A stretch of 64,000 nt of DNA from Chroogloeocystis siderophila 5.2 s.c.1 (GTDB lineage Bacteria; Cyanobacteriota; Cyanobacteriia; Cyanobacteriales; Chroococcidiopsidaceae), in assembly GCF_001904655.1 (NCBI RefSeq), contig NZ_MRCC01000002.1, positions 62,001 through 126,000 on the forward strand, given 5' to 3'. The notes below the pieces were generated by a model. That model saw only the letters and a list, made by a program, of their open reading frames with translations. It was not told the DNA's origin and did not search any database. Positions 17,432 to 26,442 of the stretch are shown one piece after another. Within the stretch, counting starts at the first letter, position 1, and each line of letters starts with the position of its first letter. Both the position numbers and the translations under genes were made by a program.

Positions 17432-17760
17432 ATGGCAACAGTGGGCAAATACTGTAAAGCTTACTCGTTAGCGCAATTACGTCAGTTCAGTCAGTGGACA
17501 GAGCATACGGAAAATACCAGAAAAGAAAAGCAACAGGTGCGATGGCAAGGAAGTTGAGGTCAATCGAGAGCTAACTGATGATGACTTTCTTTCTTTATTT
17601 GCAAGAAAACTATCTAGTCACAGATGGTATCTTCAAGGACGAAAATATCATTTTCGACAATATCACTGCCGAATGGAAAAAATTCTGCCAAAATACGCTG
17701 TTGTTCGAGCTTCCAGTTGACGAGGCTGTGGAAGTGCAAGCATCAGCAGGTCAGAAATAA
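17432..17760 (+). pseudogene. Frameshifted small cyanobacterial gene next to mbtH
   Basis: ATG 17432 has a good AGAGG ribosome-binding site and opens MATVGKYCKAYSLAQLRQFS. Conserved-looking reading shifts twice. An extra C at 17540 moves it to DGKEVEVNRELTDDDFL, and a TCTT duplication around 17588-17595 moves it to YLQENYLVTDGIFKDENIIF and on to the stop at 17760. Joined, it gives a protein of about 108 residues, acidic, without signal or membrane segment. I do not know its function. Position 57 bp before mbtH suggests it belonged to the same natural-product locus. Confidence 0.5.
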
Positions 17761-17816
17761 AGTTGAGTCAGAGATATTTATTCAAAAAACATCTCAAAGG
17801 AATCGCAGAGACCATA

Positions 17817-18038
17817 ATGAATAGAGACGACACAGAAGACACGACAATTTACAAAGTTGTAGTCAATCATGAAGAACAGTATTCCATCTGGCCTGCTGAC
17901 CGAGAAAATCCCCTGGGATGGCGAGATGCAGGTAAAAGCGGTCTTAAACCAGAGTGTCTGGCATACATTAAGGAAGTGTGGACTGACATGAGACCGCTCA
18001 GCTTAAGGCAAAAGATGCAGGAAGCTACTCGCAACTAG
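17817..18038 (+). CDS. MbtH family protein (NRPS adenylation-domain partner)
   Basis: 73-residue MbtH-like protein. The family signature is intact: [38 protein letters not shown]. These proteins bind nonribosomal peptide synthetase adenylation domains and are needed for their folding or activity. ATG 17817 gives a normal family N-terminus; the upstream codons in frame are not conserved. It precedes a type II thioesterase by 79 bp. No synthetase gene is in the window, so its partner must be elsewhere or lost. Confidence 0.9.
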   Translation: MNRDDTEDTTIYKVVVNHEEQYSIWPADRENPLGWRDAGKSGLKPECLAYIKEVWTDMRPLSLRQKMQEATRN

Positions 18039-18117
18039 CGCCAATTAGAAGTTTTAGTAGCAAGCAAAGCATGAAAAGGCTGATGTCAGACTCTATTGTT
18101 AGATCGCAAGTCGGATC

Positions 18118-18882
18118 GTGACAAATACACCAACCTTTAATTCTTGGGTGACCTATCCCAAGTCCAACCCTCAAGCGAGCCTGCGGCTATTTTGTTTTCC
18201 TTATACCGGTGGTGGCGCTTTTAGCTTTCGCACATGGACAGGCAGTTTACCTAAAACTATCGAAGTTTGTCCAATTGAACTCCCTGGAAGGGGAACTCAA
18301 ATCGGGTTAGTTCTTTTCACGCGGTTAGAACCTCTGGTTCAGGCGATCGCCCAATCTCTGCTACCCCACTTAGATAAACCCTTTGCTTTCTTTGGTCATA
18401 GCATGGGTGCGCTCGTCAGCTTTGAGGTTGCTCGTCTACTTCGCAAACAGAATGAGCGAGAACCAGTGCAGCTGTTTGTGTCCGGTTGCCGCGCTCTCCA
18501 AATTCCGTCCCCAGAACCGCTGCTTCACACCTTGCCAGAACCCGCATTTCTTGACAGACTGCGCCGTCTCAACGGTACTCCCAAAGCAGTCTTAGAAAAT
18601 GTCGAACTGATGCAACTGCTTCTCCCTGTTCTGCAGGCAGACGTTGCTGTTATTGAAACTTATGTTTACGCTTCCGAGCCGCCGCTAAACTGCCTGATCG
18701 CTGTTTTTGGTGGTTTGCAGAATGTTGAGGTTGATTTTGATTGCCTCCAAGCCTGGCGACAGCAGACAAATGCTTCCTCACTGCAAATGCTTTCAGGCGA
18801 TCATTTCTTTCTGCATTCAGCGCAAGCCCTGCTACTGCAAAGCCTAACTCAACACTTACAAGCGCGATCGCCGATTGTGTAG
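18118..18882 (+). CDS. Type II thioesterase (GrsT-like)
   Basis: 254-residue alpha/beta hydrolase of the editing thioesterases that clear misloaded carrier proteins in NRPS/PKS systems. Visible are CFPYTGGGAFSFRTW, ELPGRGTQ, nucleophile Ser95 in FGHSMG, and His229 in GDHFFLH. In relatives the catalytic acid lies in a GGLQDxEV-type segment; here it reads GGLQNVEV (Asn202), so the triad may be impaired. Start is GTG 18118, which gives the normal MTNTPTFNSW N-terminus; no strong ribosome-binding site is seen. It is 14 bp before the acylase gene, so the two are probably one operon. Confidence 0.88.
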   Translation: MTNTPTFNSWVTYPKSNPQASLRLFCFPYTGGGAFSFRTWTGSLPKTIEVCPIELPGRGTQIGLVLFTRLEPLVQAIAQSLLPHLDKPFAFFGHSMGALVSFEVARLLRKQNEREPVQLFVSGCRALQIPSPEPLLHTLPEPAFLDRLRRLNGTPKAVLENVELMQLLLPVLQADVAVIETYVYASEPPLNCLIAVFGGLQNVEVDFDCLQAWRQQTNASSLQMLSGDHFFLHSAQALLLQSLTQHLQARSPIV

Positions 18883-18896
18883 CAACAACAGACTAG

Positions 18897-21104
18897 ATGA
18901 AGGATTTATCAGCCATATTAATGTTTAAAGCTTTTTTACAGTGGCTTGCTCTGAGAAGTCATTTACCTATTAATCAATTTCTGCATCAGTGCAAAAACTA
19001 TGCATTCAGAGTTGTTAAAGGAAACACATTTCGACTTTTACCATTGATATTTGGTTTCATCTTTGCTTTGTTTGTAGGGTTTTCTAGTAGAGCGATACTG
19101 CCAAAATCTACAGAAATACTCTGGGACACTTACGGCATACCTCATATCTATGGTAAGGATACTCAAAGTGCCTTCCAAGCCTTTGGTTGGGCACAGATGC
19201 AAAGCCACGCTAACTTACTATTACGTCTATATGGTCAAGCACGGGGACGCGCTGCTGAATACTGGGGGGAGAAGTATCTAGAATCAGATCGATGGGTACA
19301 ACGAATGGGGATTCCTGAACGCGCCCAGTCTTGGTATAAAGCTCAAAACCCAGCTTTCCGGAATAATCTGGACGCATTTGCCGCTGGGCTCAATGCCTAT
19401 GCTAAGGCACATCCCGATTTGATTGACGACGAAGTTGAGGTTGTGCTGCCAATCGAGCCAGTGGATATACTTGCTCACGGGCAGCGCGTGCTTCATTTTA
19501 CGTTTGTCGTTAATCCTGAGAGCATTAATGACAACGTTGAAAAAATAGGTGAAAACAACTCAAAAGCTTCTAACGGTTGGGCGATCGCCCCATCGCGTTC
19601 TGCCAGTGGAAAAGCAATGCTGCTGGCAAACCCACACTTACCTTGGTCAAATCTATTCCTTTGGTACGAAGCTCAGCTGACTGCTCCAGGTATTGATGCT
19701 TACGGAGCAACACTGGTCGGTATTCCGGTTTTGGCGATCGCCTTCAACGACAACTTAGGTTGGACTCACACAGTCAACACCCATGATGGATGGGACACTT
19801 ACGAATTGCAACTAGCAGATGGAGGCTATCGCTTTGATGGCAAAATCCGCGCTTTCCAAACTGAAGAGAAAACTCTGCAGGTAAAGCAGGATAATGGTAC
19901 TCTGCGTGCAGAATCACTTGTAGTGCAACATTCGATTCATGGTCCAGTTGTAGCACAGAAGCAGGGTAAAGCCTTGGCACTGCGGGTTGTTGGACTCGAC
20001 TCTCCTGGGGCGCTGCAGCAGTGGTGGGATATGGCGCAGGCAAAAAACCTAACTCAATTTGAAACGGCACTCAAGCGCTTACAACTCCCTATGTTTACAG
20101 TGATGTACGCAGATCGAGATGGGCATATTATGCACTTATTTAACGGTCAAGTGCCAATTCGCTCTCAGGGAAATTTTGAAGACTGGGAGGGCATAATTCC
20201 TGGCAACACCTCTCAAACTTTGTGGACAAAAACTCACCCCTACCGCGATCTCCCGCGCGTAGTTGACCCAGCTAGCGGTTGGTTGCAAAATGCCAACGAT
20301 CCACCTTGGACAACAACGTTCCCACGCGCGCTGAATCCGGATAAATACCCTCCCTATATGGCTCCACGCGGTCTGATGTCTTTCCGCGCGCAGCGTTCCG
20401 CCAAGATGCTGAATGAGGATGAAAGCATTTCTTTTGAGGAAATGGTTAAGTACAAGCACTCAACTCGGATGGAACTGGCAGATCGGCTTTTAGATGACCT
20501 GATTCCCGCTGCTAGGAAGTTTGGAGATGAATCGGCGCGTCGAGCTGCCGATATCCTGGAAACCTGGGATCGTCAGGCGAATGCAGATAGCCAAGGTGCA
20601 GTACTCTTTGCTCAGTGGACGGACGAAATGGACTTTCCAGAAGCGTTCGCAATTCCTTGGAAAGAGGAAGCCCCACAGACCACACCCGACGGTTTAGCAG
20701 ACCCTCAGAAGGCGGTGAAGGCGCTGGCGATCGCCGCAGCAAAGGTAGATAAGGCTTATGGAGTGCTAGATGTACCGTGGGGCGATGTTTTCCGGCTCAA
20801 GTCCGTCGATCGAGATCTGCCAGCCAATGGTGATCCTGGAAAACTTGGTATCTTCCGCGTTCTCAATTTTGCGCCGACTGCTAATGGGCGCTTTCAAGCT
20901 ATTGAGGGTGATTCCTATATCGCCGCGATTGAGTTCTCCAACCCAGTACGAGCAATGGCACTCACCAGTTATGGCAACGCAACTCAACCGAATTCGCCTC
21001 ATGTAGGAGAGCAATTGCAGTTGTTTGCTCGCAAAGAATTACATCCAGTTTGGCGATCGCGCCAGGACATAACGGCTCATTTAGAGCAACGCCAGGTTTT
21101 TTGA
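18897..21104 (+). CDS. Penicillin acylase family protein (Ntn hydrolase)
   Basis: 735-residue Ntn-hydrolase precursor of the penicillin/acyl-homoserine-lactone acylase family (S45). An N-terminal hydrophobic stretch (residues 46-65) would export or anchor it. The alpha-chain region includes ILWDTYGIPHIYGKDTQSAF. The autocleavage site and nucleophile are at Ser225 in KASNGWAIAPS, and the beta chain has MLLANPHLPW and GWTHTVNTHDGWD. In siderophore pathways such acylases trim fatty acyl groups (PvdQ); in quorum quenching they cut AHLs. With MbtH and a thioesterase upstream, a role in maturing a lipopeptide is plausible but inferred. Confidence 0.85.
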   Translation: MKDLSAILMFKAFLQWLALRSHLPINQFLHQCKNYAFRVVKGNTFRLLPLIFGFIFALFVGFSSRAILPKSTEILWDTYGIPHIYGKDTQSAFQAFGWAQMQSHANLLLRLYGQARGRAAEYWGEKYLESDRWVQRMGIPERAQSWYKAQNPAFRNNLDAFAAGLNAYAKAHPDLIDDEVEVVLPIEPVDILAHGQRVLHFTFVVNPESINDNVEKIGENNSKASNGWAIAPSRSASGKAMLLANPHLPWSNLFLWYEAQLTAPGIDAYGATLVGIPVLAIAFNDNLGWTHTVNTHDGWDTYELQLADGGYRFDGKIRAFQTEEKTLQVKQDNGTLRAESLVVQHSIHGPVVAQKQGKALALRVVGLDSPGALQQWWDMAQAKNLTQFETALKRLQLPMFTVMYADRDGHIMHLFNGQVPIRSQGNFEDWEGIIPGNTSQTLWTKTHPYRDLPRVVDPASGWLQNANDPPWTTTFPRALNPDKYPPYMAPRGLMSFRAQRSAKMLNEDESISFEEMVKYKHSTRMELADRLLDDLIPAARKFGDESARRAADILETWDRQANADSQGAVLFAQWTDEMDFPEAFAIPWKEEAPQTTPDGLADPQKAVKALAIAAAKVDKAYGVLDVPWGDVFRLKSVDRDLPANGDPGKLGIFRVLNFAPTANGRFQAIEGDSYIAAIEFSNPVRAMALTSYGNATQPNSPHVGEQLQLFARKELHPVWRSRQDITAHLEQRQVF

Positions 21105-21152
21105 TGGCAGAGTAGTACTTCCTCCAATTACTTTATACGTCTCCAGGTAGTC

Positions 21153-21275
21153 CTAAAAAGTAAGAAACAACAAGGTTTTACGAACTAAGCGCCCAACTCG
21201 CTGAGGCAGGGTGTTGTTGAACCGCTCAATGTAACTAAATGTAACTAGTTTTTCCCATTCTGTGCCGATGGCTCG
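21153..21275 (-). pseudogene. C-terminal remnant of an IS1-family transposase
   Basis: The minus strand reads RAIGTEWEKLVTFSYIERFN followed by NTLPQRVGRLVRKTLLF, matching the conserved end of IS1 InsB-type transposases (TNHxERFNNTLRQRxSRLVRKTLSF). It stops at a TAG and nothing upstream is recognisable. It is a short relic in the 540-bp gap after the acylase gene. Confidence 0.65.
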
Positions 21276-21447
21276 ATTTTATTGGGGGACAAGCCTGTGG
21301 TGACGGCAGCAGTTTATCGTCTCTTGTGGCAGTGCGCCTTTAGAAATTGTCAAACAATACATAGCTAGTCAGGATGAGCTAACATATACTTGCTCTCATT
21401 TCCCAGTCACAGAAGCGTCAGGGAGATTTCCTGCTCGGTTTTGCTAA
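21271..21447 (+). pseudogene. C-terminal remnant of an IS200/IS605 TnpA
   Basis: The plus strand from 21271 reads ARFYWGTSLW, a TGA, then RQQFIVSCGSAPLEIVKQYI to a TAA at 21445-21447. This resembles the C-terminal part of Y1 transposases (FWGxxxWSxGYFVxSCGGAPLxxIKQYIExQ), with the tyrosine position of the active site lost or mutated to Phe. It directly abuts the IS1 relic, so two decayed elements met here. From 21448 to 21644 I see only a strong AAAGGAGG ribosome-binding site for the next gene. Confidence 0.55.
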
Positions 21448-21644
21448 AGTCAAAAACAGATTGACCATAACCCTCTTTTGTCACATTGGCGATAGTAAAA
21501 TTCAGATGTCTTGCTGCATTTAGGTTTCGCCCTTTTGCCAAATTTGATTTACCAAAATAGGAAAGTCATGATACATCAGTATTTTAGAATTCGCTCCAGC
21601 AGGAGTGACAGAAGAGGAATAAACCAAGTAAAGGAGGACAGAAC

Positions 21645-22241
21645 ATGGCTGCTAAGATTTTGATGCTCGTTGGGGACTTTGTGGAAGATTATGAAGTCAT
21701 GGTGCCATTCCAAGCGTTACAGATGGTAGGTCATACCGTTCATGCGGTTTGCCCCAATAAAAAGTCTGGAGAGTCGGTTCGCACAGCTGTTCACGACTTT
21801 GAAGGAGATCAAACCTATTCGGAGAAGCCAGGGCATAACTTCACGCTCAACGCTAACTTTGCTGAAGTAAAGCCTGCGGACTACGATGCCTTAGTAGTCC
21901 CCGGCGGTCGCGCTCCAGAGTACCTTCGGCTCAATCAAGATGTTATTGCTATGGTTCAACATTTTGCTAAGACCAATAAGCCTATTGCAGCTATTTGCCA
22001 CGGCGCACAACTTTTGGCAGCAGCAGGGGCAATCCGTGGAAAGCGCTGCTGTGCTTATCCAGCGTGTGCTCCAGAAGTGCAAGCCGCAGGAGGACAGTAT
22101 GTTGAGGTTCCGGTGACTGAAGCTGTTGTCGATGGTAATTTGGTGACGGCTCCAGCATGGCCCGCCCATCCTCGGTGGTTAGCTGAGTTTCTGAAAGTAC
22201 TGGGAACCCGCATTGAACATGCCGAGTTAATGGCAGTTTAA
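21645..22241 (+). CDS. DJ-1/PfpI family protein
   Basis: 198-residue cytosolic protein of the DJ-1/PfpI superfamily. The nucleophile elbow AICHGAQLL places Cys118, the Glu partner is likely in [10 protein letters not shown], and [11 protein letters not shown] is also typical. Family members act as glyoxalase III, deglycase-like or intracellular proteases/chaperones; the exact reaction cannot be read from sequence. ATG 21645 is 8 nt after AAAGGAGG. No operon partner is near; the next gene, ispH, is convergent. Confidence 0.88.
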   Translation: MAAKILMLVGDFVEDYEVMVPFQALQMVGHTVHAVCPNKKSGESVRTAVHDFEGDQTYSEKPGHNFTLNANFAEVKPADYDALVVPGGRAPEYLRLNQDVIAMVQHFAKTNKPIAAICHGAQLLAAAGAIRGKRCCAYPACAPEVQAAGGQYVEVPVTEAVVDGNLVTAPAWPAHPRWLAEFLKVLGTRIEHAELMAV

Positions 22242-22321
22242 TGTGAGTATATTTGAAGATAGCGATTGTGAATCTATTGCGATTGAACTTGGTAATTGCC
22301 GTAGGTTGAAAATAGCTCGCG

Positions 22322-23536
22322 TTAACGGTATTTTGTGGCTAAGCTGAGTTTGATATCAAATATTTTTTGAACAACGTCGGCTACGACTTTATCAGGAGTA
22401 GAAGCACCAGATGTTATACCGATCGCAATCGCACCTTCTGGCAGCCAATTTTCTGTAACTGCCAAGTCTCCACTCAGTTGTCGGTGTTCAACACGATTAC
22501 CTGGACCAATGCGATCGTTACTGTCAATATGATATGACGGAATCTCGCGTTCTACGGCAATTTCTTGCAAGTGAGTCGTGTTAGAAGAATTAAAGCCGCC
22601 AATGACAACGATTAAATCTAGTTTTTCTTCGACTAGTTCAAACATGGCGTCTTGGCGTTCTTGTGTCGCATCGCAAATCGTGTTGAAGCTTTGGAAATGA
22701 TCGTTTAACTCAATAGGACCATATTTCTGCAACATCGTACGCTCAAAGAGTTTACCGATTTGCTCGGTTTCACTTTTAAGCATTGTCGTTTGGTTAGCGA
22801 TTCCGACGCGTTCTAAGTCGCGCTCAGGGTCAAATCCTGTGGAACACGCGCGGCTAAACTTAGCTAAGAATTCGTTTTTATCGCCGCCATTGAGGATGTA
22901 ATTGGCAACGTACTCGGCTTGTGCCAAATTCAAGACAATTAAGTATTTGCCCGCAAAAGAACTCGTTGCCAAAGTTTCTTCGTGGTTATATTTACCATGA
23001 ATAATCGAGGTATATTCGCCTTTTTTGTGCTTTTCTACGGTGTTCCAAACTTTAGATACCCAAGGACAAGTTGTATCAACAATCGTGCAACTTTTATCAT
23101 TTAATAGTTGCATCTCCTGAACACTTGCACCAAAAGCCGGAAGAATAACAACATCTCCCGATTCAACAATCGAAAAATCTTTTTTGCCATTTTCTACCGG
23201 AATAAATCCGACTTGCATTTCGCGCAAGCGCTGATTTACTGAAGGATTATGAATAATTTCGTTAGTAATCCAAATTCTTTCTTGGGGAAAGTGCTGACGA
23301 GTTTCATACGCCATCGCTACAGCCCGTTCAACACCCCAGCAAAACCCGAAGGCTTTCGCTAAATAAATCGTGACATCACCCTGTTGCAGCGTGTAGTTAT
23401 TGTCGCGAATTTCCTGCACAAGATTGCTTTGATATTCTGATTGCAGCTGCGTGGCGACTTCAGCTTGATGTCCAAATCCTTTGCGGTGGTAGTTTTCTGA
23501 ATGTTGGAGCGATCGCTTAAAAGCTTTTGTATCCAT
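22322..23536 (-). CDS. ispH: 4-hydroxy-3-methylbut-2-enyl diphosphate reductase
   Basis: Last enzyme of the MEP pathway; it reduces HMBPP to IPP and DMAPP with a [4Fe-4S] cluster in the cytosol. The three cluster cysteines are visible in [21 protein letters not shown] and [10 protein letters not shown], together with [10 protein letters not shown] and [15 protein letters not shown]. The 404-residue length includes the roughly 60-residue N-terminal extension ([17 protein letters not shown]) usual in cyanobacteria and plants. The single ATG at 23536 gives the family start. It is monocistronic and convergent with the DJ-1 gene. Confidence 0.96.
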   Translation of the reverse strand: MDTKAFKRSLQHSENYHRKGFGHQAEVATQLQSEYQSNLVQEIRDNNYTLQQGDVTIYLAKAFGFCWGVERAVAMAYETRQHFPQERIWITNEIIHNPSVNQRLREMQVGFIPVENGKKDFSIVESGDVVILPAFGASVQEMQLLNDKSCTIVDTTCPWVSKVWNTVEKHKKGEYTSIIHGKYNHEETLATSSFAGKYLIVLNLAQAEYVANYILNGGDKNEFLAKFSRACSTGFDPERDLERVGIANQTTMLKSETEQIGKLFERTMLQKYGPIELNDHFQSFNTICDATQERQDAMFELVEEKLDLIVVIGGFNSSNTTHLQEIAVEREIPSYHIDSNDRIGPGNRVEHRQLSGDLAVTENWLPEGAIAIGITSGASTPDKVVADVVQKIFDIKLSLATKYR

Positions 23537-23634
23537 GCAGGTGTTGCCTCGTACTCTGATGCTTCTTACACTCGATCATAAAATGCCCAGATACTAATTG
23601 GATGCTGTCGTTAGAAACTCATACTCAAAGACAA

Positions 23635-23663
23635 CAAAAAACCGCCACAGACTTGCGACGGTT
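23635..23663 (-). terminator. Rho-independent terminator of amt
   Basis: On the minus strand AACCGTCGCA (23663-23654) pairs with TGTGGCGGTT (23649-23640), 10 pairs including two G-U, over a 4-nt loop, followed by six T (23640-23635). It lies 42 bp beyond the amt stop. Confidence 0.75.
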
Positions 23664-23704
23664 AAGAAATTATGGAGAAATGGCAAGTAGGACGTTAACC
23701 AACA

Positions 23705-25327
23705 TTAGTAAGTACTAGACACATCCCCAGGACGTCGCGTTGCGCCGTAGGCACTAGGGTCAGCCATTCCGCTAGCATCGGCTTCTTTAAGGAAACCACT
23801 ATACGCTTCCATACCGTGTTCGCCAATATCTAGACCTTCGATTTCTTCTTGCGGTGTAACGCGAATTCCTAAAGTAGCCTTCAGGATATACCAGAAGATC
23901 GTTGTGATCAAAACCGTAAAGCCGCCGACCGAGAGAACCCCAATGATTTGTGGCCATAAGGAACCAAAACCACCACCCAGCAATAGCCCACGAATAGGAC
24001 CTGCACCTTCCTCATATAGGTTCAATGCGCCGCCAGGGCCTTCGGCAAATAGACCGACCGCTAGAGTTCCCCAGATACCACACACGAGGTGAACCGAGGT
24101 AGCACCCACAGGGTCATCTATGTGGATTTTATCAAACCAAGTTACAGAGAAGACAACAATAATCCCTGCAACTAAACCAATAACAGCTGCCCAAGGTAAA
24201 CTTACAAATGCGCAAGGTGCGGTAATTCCTACCAACCCTGCCAAAATGCCGTTAATAATCATCGACAAGTCCGGCTTACCTAGGTATACCCAAGCAACAA
24301 TCGTCGCCGCGATTCCACCTGTTGACGCTGCAATATTTGTTGTTAAGGCAATATGCGCAATACTGGGGCTGACTGCCATCGTCGAACCAGGATTAAACCC
24401 AAACCAGCCTAACCACAGAATCAGACAACCCAACATCGCAATACTCATGTTGTGTCCTGGCATTGCGACCGAAACACCATCTTGGTATTTACCCAAACGG
24501 GGACCTAAGATCGCTGCTCCCATCAAAGCCGCCCAACCACCGACTGAGTGAACAACGGTTGAACCGGCAAAATCCCAAAAGCCAGCATCTGCAAGCCAAC
24601 CGCCACCCCAAATCCAGTGACCTGTGATCGGATAGGCAACTCCTACAAGTAAAAGGCTAAAAATCAAAAAGTCAATAAACTTGATCCGCTCAGCAACAGC
24701 TCCAGATACGATCGTTGCCGCAGTACCCGCGAATACCAACTGGAATAAGAATTTTGCACCAAGGGGGACGCCCGTCCAGTTTAGAGCGCTAAAAACGCCT
24801 TGATATGCATCTCCTGTGGCTGGGCTGTTGTCTGCACCTGTCAAAAACCAGCCGTTTGTGCCAAAGAAAGCATTGCCATCGCCGAACATCAGCGCAAAGC
24901 CGATCGCCCAGAATGCAACCGTCGATAGCGCGAACACAATCAAGTTTTTTGCCAGAATGTTAACCGCGTTTTTCTGACGACAAAAGCCAGTTTCTAACAT
25001 TCCGAAACCAGCGTTCATAAAGAATACTAGAAATGCAGCAACACACACCCACAAGGTATCTAAGCCAACTCTAAGATCTAGTAAGTCTTGTGGTGTGCCA
25101 AGACCACCAGCAGGCGCATCTTGTGCAACAGCAGCGTAACCCCACGCTAAGACTATAAAAATTGACAGCGGAATGCAGGCTCGCCAGGTAGGAGATAGCC
25201 GCTTGATTGCTTTGTACAACTTTGCAAAAAATGTATTTGTCCTTACCGATGAGTTAGCGTACCGACTTGCTGACAATGGTCGCCTTTGATCTCTCCATCT
25301 TTTCTTTTGCTTTAATTTTAGCTTCAT
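23705..25327 (-). CDS. amt: Ammonium transporter (Amt family)
   Basis: Inner-membrane ammonium channel, 540 residues, with 11 or so transmembrane helices plus a cleavable-looking N-terminal hydrophobic segment (about residues 50-68, ending AVAQDAPAG). Signature regions are [56 protein letters not shown] (pore His) and [17 protein letters not shown]. The first 45 residues are basic and poorly conserved, so a start further in is possible. Regulation by nitrogen is supported by an NtcA box 235 bp upstream. No glnB or glnK is adjacent. Confidence 0.95.
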   Translation of the reverse strand: MKLKLKQKKRWRDQRRPLSASRYANSSVRTNTFFAKLYKAIKRLSPTWRACIPLSIFIVLAWGYAAVAQDAPAGGLGTPQDLLDLRVGLDTLWVCVAAFLVFFMNAGFGMLETGFCRQKNAVNILAKNLIVFALSTVAFWAIGFALMFGDGNAFFGTNGWFLTGADNSPATGDAYQGVFSALNWTGVPLGAKFLFQLVFAGTAATIVSGAVAERIKFIDFLIFSLLLVGVAYPITGHWIWGGGWLADAGFWDFAGSTVVHSVGGWAALMGAAILGPRLGKYQDGVSVAMPGHNMSIAMLGCLILWLGWFGFNPGSTMAVSPSIAHIALTTNIAASTGGIAATIVAWVYLGKPDLSMIINGILAGLVGITAPCAFVSLPWAAVIGLVAGIIVVFSVTWFDKIHIDDPVGATSVHLVCGIWGTLAVGLFAEGPGGALNLYEEGAGPIRGLLLGGGFGSLWPQIIGVLSVGGFTVLITTIFWYILKATLGIRVTPQEEIEGLDIGEHGMEAYSGFLKEADASGMADPSAYGATRRPGDVSSTY

Positions 25328-25561
25328 TCCTTGAACCGATCCTTCAACTGCGAAAACACATCCAAAGCTTTAATCTGATAGCTATTTATGCTTTAAGTTA
25401 AGCTGCACAAGCGGTACCAACAGACGTATTCGATCTATCAGCCTTCTTGCTCAAGCAGACTTCAATAATTCCTGCCCCTGACAGGGTTGCGAGAGAAGTT
25501 CTCAGAAGAATTATTGATAGTTTTGCGACTTTGATTTTGTATTTTTTTAAGCTAGTAATCT

Positions 25562-25575
25562 GTATAATTAATTAC
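25562..25575 (-). promoter_or_regulatory. NtcA-binding site upstream of amt
   Basis: GTA-TAATTAAT-TAC is a perfect match to the NtcA consensus GTA-N8-TAC. On the minus strand a TACAAA-like -10 lies 20 nt further toward amt, close to the 22-23 nt spacing of NtcA-activated promoters. amt genes are classic NtcA targets. The rest of the 410-bp gap (25328-25737) is AT-rich and shows no gene. Confidence 0.7.
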
Positions 25576-25737
25576 AGTTACTCGCGGATTACTTTTGCTA
25601 ATTTGGAATAAAAACCAAAGCCTAGTAAACAACCGCCAACAGCAGAAAAGCATAAAGAAAACAGGAAAAAGCAATTCTCTGTGTTCTTTATGTCAGAATT
25701 ATGCAGAAAATGCATCTTTTTTGACTGATACGTTTTA

Positions 25738-26256
25738 TTACAAATTAGATAAGTATTTTTGATAGCCTAGTTCGTCTAACTTGGCTTGCTTCTCCATCAC
25801 CATCGTCGTTAAGCCGGCGCGGTATGCTTGCACTTGTTGCAATAACGCCGGATTATGCGTTGCCAAAATTTGCACCGCGAGTAATCCGGCATTTTTCGCA
25901 TTGCCGATCGCCACAGTCGCCACCGGAATACCAGCAGGCATTTGTACAATCGAGTACAGCGAGTCAACGCCTTGTAAATGGCGGCTAGGAACGGGAACTC
26001 CGATCACAGGTAAAGGAGTTAAAGCCGCAACCATCCCTGGGAGATGCGCCGCACCACCGGCACCCGCAATAATGACTTTTATCCCGCGTTGATGGGCAGA
26101 TTTGGCGTATTCTACCATGCGTTCGGGCGTGCGGTGTGCTGACACGATCGCAACTTCGCACGCGACATCAAAGTCAGAACAAACCGCGATCGCCTCTTTC
26201 ATCGTGGGCAAATCGGAATCGCTGCCCATAATAATCCCAATGAGTGGTTGAGTCAT
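25738..26256 (-). CDS. purE: N5-carboxyaminoimidazole ribonucleotide mutase
   Basis: Purine pathway enzyme converting N5-CAIR to CAIR in the cytosol. The 172-residue protein has all family motifs: [15 protein letters not shown] with the phosphate-binding Ser/Asp, [15 protein letters not shown], and [16 protein letters not shown] with the active-site His. ATG 26256 is the only sensible start. It is a single gene, divergent from nagA. The gap to nagA holds a GAACCACCAAGTCTCAAAG repeat (26328-26346) similar to one at 14122. Confidence 0.95.
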   Translation of the reverse strand: MTQPLIGIIMGSDSDLPTMKEAIAVCSDFDVACEVAIVSAHRTPERMVEYAKSAHQRGIKVIIAGAGGAAHLPGMVAALTPLPVIGVPVPSRHLQGVDSLYSIVQMPAGIPVATVAIGNAKNAGLLAVQILATHNPALLQQVQAYRAGLTTMVMEKQAKLDELGYQKYLSNL

Positions 26257-26442
26257 GACTGCCTACAAGGGCTTAAAGTTAGTTGTGGAGTAGGATTTTT
26301 TTGTTGCGTATGAAGTTTATATTAAAAACGAACCACCAAGTCTCAAAGGACACGAAGATTTTAAAAATATATTGAAGGGATGGCTAGAACATACTTAGCA
26401 GCTTACTAACTCTGACCCCTGCAATGTCTTTTGCTACAAGTA

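Noticed and set aside
21105-21644. A functional gene in the gap after the acylase
   Set aside because: Only short, stop-interrupted transposase C-termini are readable on the two strands.
26310-26350. GAACCACCAAGTCTCAAAG tract as a regulatory site of purE or nagA
   Set aside because: A related degenerate tract occurs at 14122-14150 beside IS remnants; it looks like a dispersed repeat of the type common in cyanobacterial spacers.
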